Shown in pieces: positions 12,302 to 20,309 of a DNA stretch of 22,318 nucleotides; position 1 is the stretch's first letter; each line of letters starts with the position of its first letter. The stretch lies in contig JADJRB010000007.1 in the NCBI GenBank assembly GCA_016712445.1, forward strand, positions 1 to 22,318, read 5' to 3'. Source of the DNA: Acidobacteriota bacterium (lineage in GTDB: Bacteria; Pseudomonadota; Alphaproteobacteria; Caulobacterales; Hyphomonadaceae). The position numbers and the translations under genes are program-made. Below the pieces are notes generated by a model. The model worked only from the letters and a program-made list of their open reading frames with translations, did not search any database and was not told where the DNA came from.

Positions 12302-12542
12302 ATACGTGCAAGACCCGGCGACCGGCGAGCTGGTGCCCAAGGGCGAATACTGCCGCGCGGCGTCCCGCGGCGTCATGATCGCGCCGGACATTGCGCCCTT
12401 CGAGTTTCCCGGCGAGCCCGGGCACTGGATCACCGGCCGCGCGCAGCGGCGCGAACTGATGCGCGCCCGCGGCTTGGAAGAAATCGGCAACGAAAAACCG
12501 AATTGGATGCGCGAGAGGGAATATGAGCAGCGACACCGCTGA
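12291..12542 (+). CDS. Conserved small phage protein between portal and scaffold (83 aa)
   Basis: The GTG at 12291 overlaps the portal stop by 11 bases. The protein starts MRRRYVQDPATGELVPKGEY. Its core is VMIAPDIAPFEFPGEPGHWI followed by TGRAQRRELMRARGLEEIGN. I recognise this as a widespread phage pattern (DIxPF.sP.dG..I.gR..rreh....g..E.GNe) encoded between portal and scaffold genes in BPP-1-like and other phages. Its function has not been established to my knowledge. It is basic, Arg-rich and soluble, and may act in head assembly. It overlaps the scaffold gene by 20 bases. Confidence 0.75.
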   Translation: MRRRYVQDPATGELVPKGEYCRAASRGVMIAPDIAPFEFPGEPGHWITGRAQRRELMRARGLEEIGNEKPNWMREREYEQRHR

Positions 12543-13512
12543 AGCATTCGACACCGGCCCGGACCTGGGCGGTAACGACCTTCGCGCCGAACTGGAACAG
12601 GCCATGCTGGCCGCGCCGGACCCGTCAGGGCCACCGGAAGGCGAGCAGGGCACCACGCAGCCCGAGGACGGCAGCCGCGGACCGGCCACGGCCACCGCAG
12701 CGCCCGAGGGCGAGGGCGACGCTCCGCCTGCATCGTGGACGAAGGAAGCGAAACAGGAGTGGAACTACCTATCGGCGGTCGCCAAGGCGGAAGTCTGGCG
12801 GCGCGAGAGGGAGATCCAGTCCGGACTGTCCCAAACAGCCGACGCCCGGAAGCTGGGCGACGCGCTTGCCCCCTACATCGATCAGATGAAGGCGGCTGGC
12901 GTGCAGCCAGCGGAATACGTGGGGAACCTGCTCAACTGGAACGCCGCTTTGCGGATGCAGCCAGCGCAGGCCATCGCCGCGTTATCGCAACAGTTCATCG
13001 GAGACGCGGCCAGCGCTCGGCAGGTGGTCAAGGCCCTTGCGGAGCGTTTCGGCCTGGATGAATGGGACATGGGCAGCGCGGAGCAGCGAGGCGACTCGCA
13101 GGCTACGCAGCAGATCGTCAGCCTTGAGCAGCGCCTGCGTCAGCAGGAGTTGGCCGCCGCTCAACGCGAGTGGCAGGACTTCACGGCAGCGAAGGGCGGC
13201 GACGGGAAACCGGCGCACCCCTATGCCGACGAGTGCAAGGCGGAGATGGCGGACGCCATCCGGGCCAATCCCGGCCTGTCGTTTGCAGAAGCATACGAGC
13301 GGGCGAAGTGGATCAACCCGGCAGTGCGTCAGCGCATCCTCGACGCGGAAGCGCAGCAGCGCGCCGCGACGGCACGGGCGCAGGCCGGGAAGGCCGGCCG
13401 CATGAACCTCCCGCGCGGACGGGGTGGGGAAGGCGGGCCCGTGACGCGGGACGATTTGCGGGCGGACCTGCGCGAGCAACTTGCGCGCAACGGGCTGCGT
13501 GTTTCGGAGTAA
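12523..13512 (+). CDS. Scaffolding protein (putative)
   Basis: The ATG at 12523 lies inside the preceding gene. The 329-residue product begins with an acidic, Pro/Gly/Glu-rich disordered stretch (about 1-70). A mainly helical section follows: WTKEAKQEWNYLSAVAKAEV, REREIQSGLSQTADARKLGD, then KALAERFGLDEWD and a coiled part (IVSLEQRLRQQELAAAQREW). The basic Gly/Arg segment MNLPRGRGGEGG (297-308) precedes a C-terminal helix, RDDLRADLREQLARNG. An acidic helical protein encoded directly ahead of the major capsid protein, with a positively charged C-terminal region that could dock onto capsid subunits, matches scaffolds of podoviruses. No protease motif is visible. Confidence 0.75.
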   Translation: MSSDTAEAFDTGPDLGGNDLRAELEQAMLAAPDPSGPPEGEQGTTQPEDGSRGPATATAAPEGEGDAPPASWTKEAKQEWNYLSAVAKAEVWRREREIQSGLSQTADARKLGDALAPYIDQMKAAGVQPAEYVGNLLNWNAALRMQPAQAIAALSQQFIGDAASARQVVKALAERFGLDEWDMGSAEQRGDSQATQQIVSLEQRLRQQELAAAQREWQDFTAAKGGDGKPAHPYADECKAEMADAIRANPGLSFAEAYERAKWINPAVRQRILDAEAQQRAATARAQAGKAGRMNLPRGRGGEGGPVTRDDLRADLREQLARNGLRVSE

Positions 13513-13518
13513 TCATCG

Positions 13519-14496
13519 ATGGCATCGCCGAATCTGACAGAAATCATCACGACCACGTTGCGCAACCGAAGCAAGCGCATCGCGGACAACGTGAGCAACA
13601 GCAACGCGCTTCTGATGCGCCTCAACGAACGCGGCAAGGTCCGCCCGGCTGACGGTGGTCGAACCATCGTGCAGGAGCTCGACTACGCCGAGAACGCCAC
13701 GTTCCTGTACTACACGGGCTACGAAGCGTGGAACATCAACCCGAGCGACGTCATCAGCGCCGCGGAGTTCGATTGGAAACAGGCTGTGGTGGTGGTCTCC
13801 ATCTCCGGCCTCGAGGGCGACGTGCAGAACAGCGGCCCCAGCGCGGTGCTGAACCTGCTCGAAGCCCGTATCCAGAATGCCGAGCGCACGATGAAGAACA
13901 AGCTTTCCGAGGGCGTGTATTCGGACGGCACCGGCACGGGCGGGAAGCAGATCACCGGCCTGCAGGCCATCGTCGCGGACGCGAACACGACCGGGCAGAC
14001 CGGCGTCGGTACCGTGGGCGGCATCAATACCAGCACCTACGGTTTCTGGGCGAACCAGGTGTACGACTGCAGCTCCAGCGGCGGCGCAGCCACGGCGGCG
14101 AACATTCAGGGCTACATGCAGAAACTTTGGCTGCAGTGCACCCGCGGCAACGACAAGCCGGATCTGATCGTGTTCGACGACGACTATTTCCAGTTCTACT
14201 GGAGCGGCCTGACAGCCAACCAGCGCTTCACCGCGCCGGGCGAGGGCCGCGCGGGCTTCGATACGCTCAAGTTCGCGAGCGCGGACGTGTTCTACGATGG
14301 CGATTCCGGGCTGCCGGACAAGCACGGGTATTTCTTGAACACGGATTACCTGTACTGGCGCCCGCATCCGTCGCGCAACATGGTGCCGCTGGAGTCGCGG
14401 AACAGCATCAACCAGGATGCCACCGTGGTCCCGCTGGTGTTCGCCGGCAATCTCACCTGCAGCAATCGTTCGCTGCAGGGCGTCATCAAGGAGTAA
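13519..14496 (+). CDS. Major capsid protein (HK97 fold)
   Basis: The ATG at 13519 has GGAG nine bases upstream, in the tail of the scaffold gene. The 325-residue protein begins MASPNLTEIITTTLRNRSKR, with the N-terminal helical arm followed by RIADNVSNSNALLMRLNERG. It continues GGRTIVQELDYAENATFLYY (E-loop-like strand) and WKQAVVVVSISGLEGDVQNS. The P-domain helix is LNLLEARIQNAERTMKNKLS. The A-domain includes DLIVFDDDYFQFYWSGL and a C-terminal SRNSINQDATVVPLVFAGNL. This sequence type and its gene order match the HK97-fold capsid proteins of BPP-1-like podoviruses. The codon pattern is strongly GC-biased, as expected of a highly expressed gene. A decoration protein follows after four bases. Confidence 0.88.
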   Translation: MASPNLTEIITTTLRNRSKRIADNVSNSNALLMRLNERGKVRPADGGRTIVQELDYAENATFLYYTGYEAWNINPSDVISAAEFDWKQAVVVVSISGLEGDVQNSGPSAVLNLLEARIQNAERTMKNKLSEGVYSDGTGTGGKQITGLQAIVADANTTGQTGVGTVGGINTSTYGFWANQVYDCSSSGGAATAANIQGYMQKLWLQCTRGNDKPDLIVFDDDYFQFYWSGLTANQRFTAPGEGRAGFDTLKFASADVFYDGDSGLPDKHGYFLNTDYLYWRPHPSRNMVPLESRNSINQDATVVPLVFAGNLTCSNRSLQGVIKE

Positions 14497-14500
14497 GCCA

Positions 14501-15004
14501 ATGTACATCACTGGCATCAACCCGGCGGCCGATTGGACGAGCACGCCGGAATTCAAGCTTGGCACGATGGGCGCCGTCATGGGCGCTTATGGCATGACCA
14601 TGTATCGCTACGTGAAGCTGCGCAACGAAACAGCAACGGTGGCCGTCGTGGCGGGCGATATGCTCGCGTACCTGGCGTCTCCGGCTGCCGGTTCGGGCGC
14701 AACGCTCAACGACGAGTTTCATACCGTCGTGTCGGACAACACCGACGCGGCCACCAAGCCCATCGCGGCCGGCATGGCCGGCGCTTCGGTGGCGGGCGTG
14801 GCCTCGACGGCGTACTACGGCTGGGTGCAGTGCGGCGGGTTTGCGATCGTGAACCAGACGATTGCGGGCACGCCGGCGGACGGCGACGGGCTCTTCCTGA
14901 GCACGACCGACAAGACCCTGACGCTGGCGACGGCGACGGATGACCCCATCTGCGCATATGCAGTGGATGAGTCCGCGAAGATGGTGCGCCTCGCCTGCTG
15001 GTAA
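14501..15004 (+). CDS. Putative capsid decoration/cement protein (167 aa)
   Basis: The ATG at 14501 has AAGGAG seven bases upstream, which overlaps the capsid gene's stop. The product begins MYITGINPAADWTSTPEFKL and is Gly/Ala/Thr-rich with many beta-type stretches: YRYVKLRNETATVAVVAGDM, then AAGMAGASVAGVASTAYYGW, CGGFAIVNQTI and DGDGLFLSTTDKTLTLATA. The Gly-rich repeated beta pattern, small size and position immediately after the major capsid gene fit a head decoration protein, like the cement protein at the same position in BPP-1. It is not a known catalytic protein. It is followed by a strong intrinsic terminator, so the two abundant head proteins sit at the end of one transcript segment. 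Confidence 0.65.
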   Translation: MYITGINPAADWTSTPEFKLGTMGAVMGAYGMTMYRYVKLRNETATVAVVAGDMLAYLASPAAGSGATLNDEFHTVVSDNTDAATKPIAAGMAGASVAGVASTAYYGWVQCGGFAIVNQTIAGTPADGDGLFLSTTDKTLTLATATDDPICAYAVDESAKMVRLACW

Positions 15005-15030
15005 GGTTTGCCCCTCATCGGGCCTCCCTT

Positions 15031-15066
15031 CCCCGACCGGGTCGCCGCGCCCGGCCGGGGCTTTCT
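15031..15066 (+). terminator. Intrinsic terminator after head genes
   Basis: CCCCGACCGGG (15031-15041) pairs with CCCGGCCGGGG (15050-15060), one mismatch, across an 8-base loop, followed by CTTTCT. It lies in an 81-base gap between the decoration gene and the next gene. It would lower transcription into the tail genes relative to the head genes. Confidence 0.65.
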
Positions 15067-15085
15067 ACAGCGGCACGGAGGAAGC

Positions 15086-15763
15086 ATGAATAACATGGAC
15101 CCGCTGGACTTCAGTGAAACAGTGGACAGCGCGCTGCGCGAGCAGGCTTCGCGCCCGACGGCCCGGGGCGCAATCCGCGTCACCGATGGCGTGGTGCCGA
15201 TTTTCTTTGCAAAGGAGATCGAGGACGCGCTTGCCAGCGAGCAGGCCGGGCGGCCGATTTTCAAGGCGGTGGACTGGATCGAGATCATCGTGCCTGGCTC
15301 GCGAGATCGCGTGTCGTGCCCGGTGCGCATCGAGCATCAGAAGCGATTCCCGGAGCAATGGGAGTCATACAAGCGCCAGGAGGCGCGGACCGTGGCGGAC
15401 GGGACGCCGATCACGGAATGGCAGGGCATCCCGCGCACGCGGGCGATGGAGCTGCGCGCGCTCGGCTTCTATACGGTCGAACAGCTCGCCGAGGCGCCCG
15501 AGAACCAGCTTGCAAAGGCCGGCGGGGATGCGCGGCGCCTGCAGGAGCAGGCCGCGGCGTTCATCAAGTCGAACAGCGAACTGGAAGGGGAGCGGCGCCT
15601 GCGGTCGGAGCTGGAAGCGAAATTCTCCGAGCTGGTGGCGCTGAATCAGGAACTGTCAGGCCAGCTTACGGAGCTGCGGCGAAAGGTGGACGGCGATGTC
15701 ACAGACGATCAGGCAGGCGGGGCAGGCGGTCGCACGCGCGGTCGGAATCGATCCGCCGACTAG
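15086..15763 (+). CDS. Conserved phage structural-module protein of unknown function (225 aa)
   Basis: I chose the ATG at 15086 because GGAGGAAGC lies just upstream; an in-frame start at 15008 would sit on the terminator. The product begins MNNMDPLDFSETVDSALREQ. Its core resembles a family encoded between head and tail genes of many phages: GVVPIFFAKEIEDALASE, GRPIFKAVDWIEIIVPGSRD, RFPEQWESYKRQEARTVADG, TPITEWQGIPRTRAMELRAL and GFYTVEQLAEAPENQLAKAG. The last part is a coiled coil (GERRLRSELEAKFSELVALN). Function is not established; helix-hairpin-like TVEQLA segments suggest a binding role. It overlaps the next gene by 68 bases, the longest gene overlap in the late operon. Confidence 0.7.
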   Translation: MNNMDPLDFSETVDSALREQASRPTARGAIRVTDGVVPIFFAKEIEDALASEQAGRPIFKAVDWIEIIVPGSRDRVSCPVRIEHQKRFPEQWESYKRQEARTVADGTPITEWQGIPRTRAMELRALGFYTVEQLAEAPENQLAKAGGDARRLQEQAAAFIKSNSELEGERRLRSELEAKFSELVALNQELSGQLTELRRKVDGDVTDDQAGGAGGRTRGRNRSAD

Positions 15764-16409
15764 CTTTGTCGGCTCCACCGAGGACACGGCCGCCCGCATG
15801 CTGCAGGCCATGCGGGACGCTGGCCGCGCGCTTGCGCGCCGCAACTGGGTTTGCCTGACGTTCGAGCACACGTTCACGACGGCGGCAGGGATCACGGAGT
15901 ATCCGCTGCCGACCTCGCCCGCCTGGCATCACATGCTGCCGGGCACCGCCTGGGATAGGACCAACTTCAGCAAGGTGAAGGGCAACATAAGCCCGGCCGC
16001 GTGGCAGGCGGAAAAGGGATTCGGCCTCGCGGCCACGTTCTTCGCCCGCCCCTGGCGCCTGAAGGCGGACGACGCCCGGCAGCGCGTGTTCGCGCTGGTC
16101 GATGACCCGGCCGGGGCGTACACGATCGCCTATGAATACGTTACCGATCAGTGGCTGTACGACGGGTCGAACCTGTACTACGCGGACATCGCCGCGGACG
16201 CCGACCAGCCGGTTTTCGATGACTACCTGTTCGAGATGGCGACGCGCTGGCGCGTGCTCAAGGCCCTTGGGCTGCCGTACCAGGAAGAGCAGCGCGAGGC
16301 GGTAATCCTCGAAAATACGCTATTCGGCCAGGAACACGGGCGCGCAGTGAGCCTGACGCCGGAAAGCATCGAGTTTGCGATCAACATTCCCGAATACGGC
16401 TATGGCTGA
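15696..16409 (+). CDS. Head-tail adaptor / tail-tube protein (putative)
   Basis: The ATG at 15696, with AAAGGTGG about eight bases upstream, lies well inside the preceding gene. The 237-residue product begins MSQTIRQAGQAVARAVGIDP, with an N-terminal helical bundle (DTAARMLQAMRDAGRALARR). It then becomes beta-rich: WVCLTFEHTFTTAAGITEYP, RVFALVDDPAGAYTIAYEYV, TDQWLYDGSNLYYADIAADA. It ends in a helical part (YLFEMATRWRVLKALGLPYQ). A helical bundle followed by a beta domain, located between head and nozzle-like genes, matches adaptors of podoviruses (T7 gp11-type or P22 gp4-type). It would bind under the portal ring. Homology to a specific adaptor should be confirmed by profile search. Confidence 0.65.
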   Translation: MSQTIRQAGQAVARAVGIDPPTSFVGSTEDTAARMLQAMRDAGRALARRNWVCLTFEHTFTTAAGITEYPLPTSPAWHHMLPGTAWDRTNFSKVKGNISPAAWQAEKGFGLAATFFARPWRLKADDARQRVFALVDDPAGAYTIAYEYVTDQWLYDGSNLYYADIAADADQPVFDDYLFEMATRWRVLKALGLPYQEEQREAVILENTLFGQEHGRAVSLTPESIEFAINIPEYGYG

Positions 16410-17970
16410 GGCGGGCATCGCCGTCCAGCGGGCGGGCACGGCTCAGATCGTGAGCACGGCCGGGCCTATTGGCGGCTGGAACACCCGCGACGCCATCGAC
16501 GGCATGGCGGCCGAGGACGCCATCCAGCTCGACAACCTGTTCCCGGCGGTCGGCAAATGCGAGCTGCGCGGCGGGTACGAGGACTACGTATCAAGCGGCA
16601 TCGGCAGCGACAACGTCGAAACGCTCGGCACGCTTGTTGTCGGCAGCACGGAACACTTCTGGTGCGCGACCGACGCGAAAATCTACGAGATCACGAACGG
16701 CGGCAGCCCGGCGGACCGCACCGGGGCGGCTACGATCACGGTGGACCGCTGGCAGTGGACCGTGTTTGCCGACTCGACAGCGCCGACAGCGCCGACGCTG
16801 TTGCTCGTCAATGGCACCGACCAGCCGCTGAAGTGGACCGGCTCCGGCAACGTCGCAAGCTGGTCGCCGACCGGCCCGACCGTCACTAGCCTGATCGGCG
16901 TGCACGTGTTCAAGAATCGCGTGTATGCCTGGGAAAAAAGCGGCCGGGACTTCTGGTTTGGCGCGCTCGGCGCAATCCCGGGCAGCATGACGCGCTTCCC
17001 CTTGAGCGGCATCCGCGGCGCGCAAGGTAATCTCCTGTTCATGGCTACGTGGACGCGCGACGGGGGCGCGGGGCCGGATGATTACGCGGTATTTGTGACT
17101 GATGCCGGCACGGTCATTGTCTACGCAGGCACAGACCCCAGCAACGCCGCAGCGTGGTCATTGGTCGGCGTGTATCAGATCCCGCGCCCGCTCGGCATCC
17201 GGGCATGGGCCAACGTGCTCGGCGACCTGCTGATAGCAACGGAATCCGACTACGTGCTTCTGTCCGAAGCGCTGGCGAAGGCGGGCGTCATGACCGAGGC
17301 GACCAAGATGGCCGGCGCCATCACGGCTGCGGCTGCGCTCTATCGGTCAAACTACGGCTGGCAGGTGCTGGTGCATCCGCGCGGCCAGAAAATCATATGC
17401 AACGTCCCGCTGCAGACGAACGCGCAGTACCACCAGCACGTCATCAACACGCAGACCCGCGCCGGCTGCCGCTTCACCGGCTGGGATTTTCGCTGCTTCG
17501 CGGTATTCAACGGCAATCTGTACGGCGGCGGCACCGGCAAGGTGTACCGCTGCGATGAGGGCCGCGTGGACGACGCGACAGGCGCGGCCGTGGCCATCCA
17601 GGTGCGGGCGAAGCAGGCATTCACGGCGATGGGCGCGCCTGGCCACGTGAAGCGCGTCACAGCCGTCCGCCCGCTCCTGCGCGTATCGGAAACGCTGACG
17701 GCGACATACACGCTGGCCGTGGACTACGCGGACAAGGACGGCGTCACGGTGGCGAGCTCGGGCAGCGCGTCGAGTAGTCCGGCATGGGACGACCCGTTGT
17801 GGGACGTCGCCTACTGGTCGCTCGAAGCGCAGGCGGCGGTGCAACGGAAGTGGCGCATGCTGGGCGGCCGAGGCGCGGCCTTCAGCGTGGGCATCACGGT
17901 AGACATCAAGAATCAGGCGCTGGAATGGCTGTCCACGGATTACTTAGTCGAAGCCGCCGGTCGAATCTGA
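16402..17970 (+). CDS. Tail nozzle / hub protein (P22 gp10-like, putative)
   Basis: I chose the ATG at 16402 (8-base overlap with the preceding gene); an in-frame start at 16375 has less support. The 522-residue protein begins MAEAGIAVQRAGTAQIVSTA and then has GPIGGWNTRDAIDGMAAEDA, a phrase typical of this family (GGwN.rD....m...dA..LdN.fP). Repeating beta strands follow, for example HFWCATDAKIYEITNG, WTVFADSTAPTAPTLLLVNG, FKNRVYAWEKSGRDFWFGAL and GNLYGGGTGKVYRC. The regular beta pattern with Trp/Gly turns suggests a propeller, as in nozzle proteins that close the short tail and retain DNA. The C-terminus ends in a compact beta domain. Confidence 0.7.
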   Translation: MAEAGIAVQRAGTAQIVSTAGPIGGWNTRDAIDGMAAEDAIQLDNLFPAVGKCELRGGYEDYVSSGIGSDNVETLGTLVVGSTEHFWCATDAKIYEITNGGSPADRTGAATITVDRWQWTVFADSTAPTAPTLLLVNGTDQPLKWTGSGNVASWSPTGPTVTSLIGVHVFKNRVYAWEKSGRDFWFGALGAIPGSMTRFPLSGIRGAQGNLLFMATWTRDGGAGPDDYAVFVTDAGTVIVYAGTDPSNAAAWSLVGVYQIPRPLGIRAWANVLGDLLIATESDYVLLSEALAKAGVMTEATKMAGAITAAAALYRSNYGWQVLVHPRGQKIICNVPLQTNAQYHQHVINTQTRAGCRFTGWDFRCFAVFNGNLYGGGTGKVYRCDEGRVDDATGAAVAIQVRAKQAFTAMGAPGHVKRVTAVRPLLRVSETLTATYTLAVDYADKDGVTVASSGSASSSPAWDDPLWDVAYWSLEAQAAVQRKWRMLGGRGAAFSVGITVDIKNQALEWLSTDYLVEAAGRI

Positions 17971-18005
17971 GCGGCCGCATCCTGCACGACGCCGAGGACT
18001 GGGCG

Positions 18006-18410
18006 ATGCGGCTGGTCTGCCGCGTGCTCGACATGCAGCCGCAGGAGTTCGGCGCGTCGAGAAGTGTGGGCATCGTGCACGGGGCGACGCTGGTCGCTGG
18101 CGTCGTGTATCACGACTACCGGCCACAGCACGGGGATTGCCAGATCACGATCGCCGCGACGTCGCCGCGGTGGGCGGGGCGGGAAACCATCGCGTATCTG
18201 CTGCAGTATCCGTTCATCGAGCTGGGGTGCCGCCGGATCAGCACGACCGTGCGCAGCGACAATGCCCGAGCGCTCGACATGAATGTCCGGCTTGGGTTCG
18301 TCATCGAGGGCGTGCGCCGGCATTTTTTCGGCCCGGGCGTGGACTGCATCGAGTGGGGTATGATGCGGGAAGAGTGGCAACGCGGACCGTACAGGTGGGA
18401 ACATGGGTAA
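18006..18410 (+). CDS. GNAT-family N-acetyltransferase (134 aa)
   Basis: The GNAT signature is clear: GATLVAGVVYHDYRPQHGDC gives strands beta2-beta4, and YLLQYPFIELGCRRISTTVR the central helix and strand. SDNARALDMNVRLGFVIEGV is the classic final GNAT segment (N..A...N..LGF..EG) near the acetyl-CoA site. I set the start at ATG 18006, which has GAGGA about eight bases upstream; the frame also extends to an ATG at 17926 within the preceding gene. A slightly longer N-terminal helix (RILHDAEDWAM) would complete the fold, so the true start is uncertain. Its substrate is unknown. The position inside the virion gene block suggests modification of a structural or host protein. Confidence 0.8.
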   Translation: MRLVCRVLDMQPQEFGASRSVGIVHGATLVAGVVYHDYRPQHGDCQITIAATSPRWAGRETIAYLLQYPFIELGCRRISTTVRSDNARALDMNVRLGFVIEGVRRHFFGPGVDCIEWGMMREEWQRGPYRWEHG

Positions 18411-19242
18411 GCCGAAAGCACCGAAACTGCCAGCGCCGCCAGATCCGCAGAAGCTGATCGCGCAGCAGGCGCAGGTAAATCGGATCAACCAGACCACGCC
18501 GTTCGGCTCGCTGACGTTCAGCGGCCCGAACCGCTCCGACGTGTCGCTCGCCCTATCGCCGCAGTTCCAGGCGCTGCTGGACGCGCAGGCCGGATTCGGC
18601 ACGGACGCCGCGCAGCGCGCGCAGCAATTCTTGGGCGCGACGCAGTTCGCCCCGGCGGCGGGGCAGAATGTCGATCAGATCGGCCGCGCCATGTTCGACC
18701 TTGGCGCCTCGCGCGCAATGCCGTTCTTCGACAACCAGGAAGCCATGCTCATCGACCGCCTTGAGCAGTCCGGCAATCCGGCCGTGGGCGCAGCGCTGTC
18801 GCCTGGCGCCGTCAGCGAACGCGACCTGTTCAATAGGAACCGCAATAGCTTCCTGTCGGACCTGGCGCTGAACAGCATCACGCAGGCCACCGGCCAGCGA
18901 GGGCAGTTGCTGCAGCAGGACTTGGCCGCGAACCAGGGCAATGCGCAGCTCGCCGCGCTGCTCGGCAACGCAAGCCCGGTGCAGGCGCCCGGCCTCAATT
19001 CATTCTTCGGCCCGCAGGGCGTGGACGTAACCGGCGCCTACAATGCGCAGCAGCAGGCGGCCCAGGCCAACGCGCAACTGCAGGCGCAGCAGCGGTCGAG
19101 CTTCCTTGGCGGCCTGTTCGACCTGGGCGCCGCCGGGCTCGGCTTCGCCACCGGCGGCGCGTCGTTGCCGTTTACGTCGATGTTCAGCAGCATGCAGAAA
19201 GGCGGCAGTCCGCTAGGGCTGGCGCAGTATGGGGTGTTCTGA
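18403..19242 (+). CDS. Internal virion / ejection protein A (279 aa)
   Basis: The ATG at 18403 overlaps the acetyltransferase stop by 8 bases. The product begins MGKPKAPKLPAPPDPQKLIA, then QQAQVNRINQTTPFGSLTFS, a typical start of podovirus internal core proteins. The middle is Gln/Ala/Asn-rich and helical (DLALNSITQATGQRGQLLQQ, LAANQGNAQLAALL and YNAQQQAAQANAQLQAQQRS). A Gly-rich hydrophobic C-terminal segment (SFLGGLFDLGAAGLGFATGG) may insert into the host membrane. It is the first of three similar genes between the nozzle and the fibre, the place where T7 and P22 encode ejection proteins that form a trans-envelope channel. No lytic transglycosylase motif is visible. Confidence 0.7.
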   Translation: MGKPKAPKLPAPPDPQKLIAQQAQVNRINQTTPFGSLTFSGPNRSDVSLALSPQFQALLDAQAGFGTDAAQRAQQFLGATQFAPAAGQNVDQIGRAMFDLGASRAMPFFDNQEAMLIDRLEQSGNPAVGAALSPGAVSERDLFNRNRNSFLSDLALNSITQATGQRGQLLQQDLAANQGNAQLAALLGNASPVQAPGLNSFFGPQGVDVTGAYNAQQQAAQANAQLQAQQRSSFLGGLFDLGAAGLGFATGGASLPFTSMFSSMQKGGSPLGLAQYGVF

Positions 19243-20309
19243 TGCCGGTCAATCAGTTCGGGCAGACGCCCATTGACCCGCGCGCGCAGCTCTTGCTGGG
19301 CCGCGCGCTGCGCCCGGAGCCCATCGACACGGGCATGAGCCTGATTGGCCGCCTCGCCGCGCTCGGCATCGGGCAGCAGCAGCAGCGGACGTTCGAGCAG
19401 GGCATTGCCGAAGCGCGTCTCGGCTACGCGAACGCATTGCAGCAGGCGGGCACAGACCCGAGCGCGCGTCTGGCCGTGCTGTCGCAGGCCGCGGCGTCGC
19501 CAGATCCGGGCGTGCGCGCCGATGCGCTGTCTCAGATCGCGAAGCTGTCCGAGCGGGAGACGCAGATCGTCAGCGCGCCAGGCGGCGGGCAGGTGGCCGT
19601 GCAGATGCAGGGCGGCCAGGTGACGGGCACGCAGCCGATCGTGCAGGGGCGCGCAGCTGCGCCGACGATCCTGAAGTTCAACGACGGCGAGAATGAGCGC
19701 TCGTTGATTTTCGACCCGAACAGCGGCGGGCTGGTGGACCTGGCCACGGCTCCACGTGAAACATTGCAGCGCATCCTGCCGCCGGACGTGTTCCAGCAGC
19801 AGATCCAGCTCCGCACGGCGCAGGGCGAAGCGGAAGGCAACGCCGCCGCGCGCGTGGCGCAGGTAGGCGCCGAGGCGACAGCTCGGGCGGAGGCGACGGC
19901 GGACGTCAAAGAGCGTGGCGCGCTTGAGGTGAAGGGCCGGTATCAGGAGCAGGCGCGGACGATACTCAGTCAGATCGAGGCGGAGATTGCCGCCGCCGGC
20001 CCGGGCGGCGCGCTGTCGCCGAGCCAGAACGACAAGATCGAAGGACTGCGCACCGCCGCGGCCATCGCGCTTGCCCGCGCTCAGTCAGAGTCGCCGGAGC
20101 AGGAGCCGAACAGCGACATCGTGCAGGGCCTCAAGGCGATGATCCCAGGCAGCATCAAGGGCGCGGCCGGCATCACTGGCGGCATTGACGCGGCCTACGC
20201 GCTGGCCGGCGGCCGCCCGCAGGCCGCCACGCCAGCCGCGAAACCGCCGCAGGAAATGACGGACGACGAGCTGCGCGCGGAGATCCAGCGACTGCGGGGC
20301 CGCAAGTGA
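19242..20309 (+). CDS. Internal virion / ejection protein B (355 aa)
   Basis: The ATG at 19242 overlaps the preceding stop as TGATG. The protein begins MPVNQFGQTPIDPRAQLLLG and is largely helical and Gln/Ala-rich (GIGQQQQRTFEQGIAEARLG). A central beta segment (ILKFNDGENERSLIFDPNSG) precedes a long coiled helix (AEGNAAARVAQVGAEATARA, then EATADVKERGALEVKGRYQE). The C-terminal part is charged and ends EMTDDELRAEIQRLRGRK. It has the composition of podovirus internal core proteins, second in a run of three. I see no catalytic motif. It probably co-assembles with its neighbours inside the capsid and is ejected ahead of DNA. Confidence 0.65.
   Translation: MPVNQFGQTPIDPRAQLLLGRALRPEPIDTGMSLIGRLAALGIGQQQQRTFEQGIAEARLGYANALQQAGTDPSARLAVLSQAAASPDPGVRADALSQIAKLSERETQIVSAPGGGQVAVQMQGGQVTGTQPIVQGRAAAPTILKFNDGENERSLIFDPNSGGLVDLATAPRETLQRILPPDVFQQQIQLRTAQGEAEGNAAARVAQVGAEATARAEATADVKERGALEVKGRYQEQARTILSQIEAEIAAAGPGGALSPSQNDKIEGLRTAAAIALARAQSESPEQEPNSDIVQGLKAMIPGSIKGAAGITGGIDAAYALAGGRPQAATPAAKPPQEMTDDELRAEIQRLRGRK

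Noticed and set aside
13513..14580. 355-codon minus-strand frame antisense to the capsid gene
   Set aside because: Antisense of a GC-rich gene; Val/Ala/Arg/His-biased, no SD or motif.
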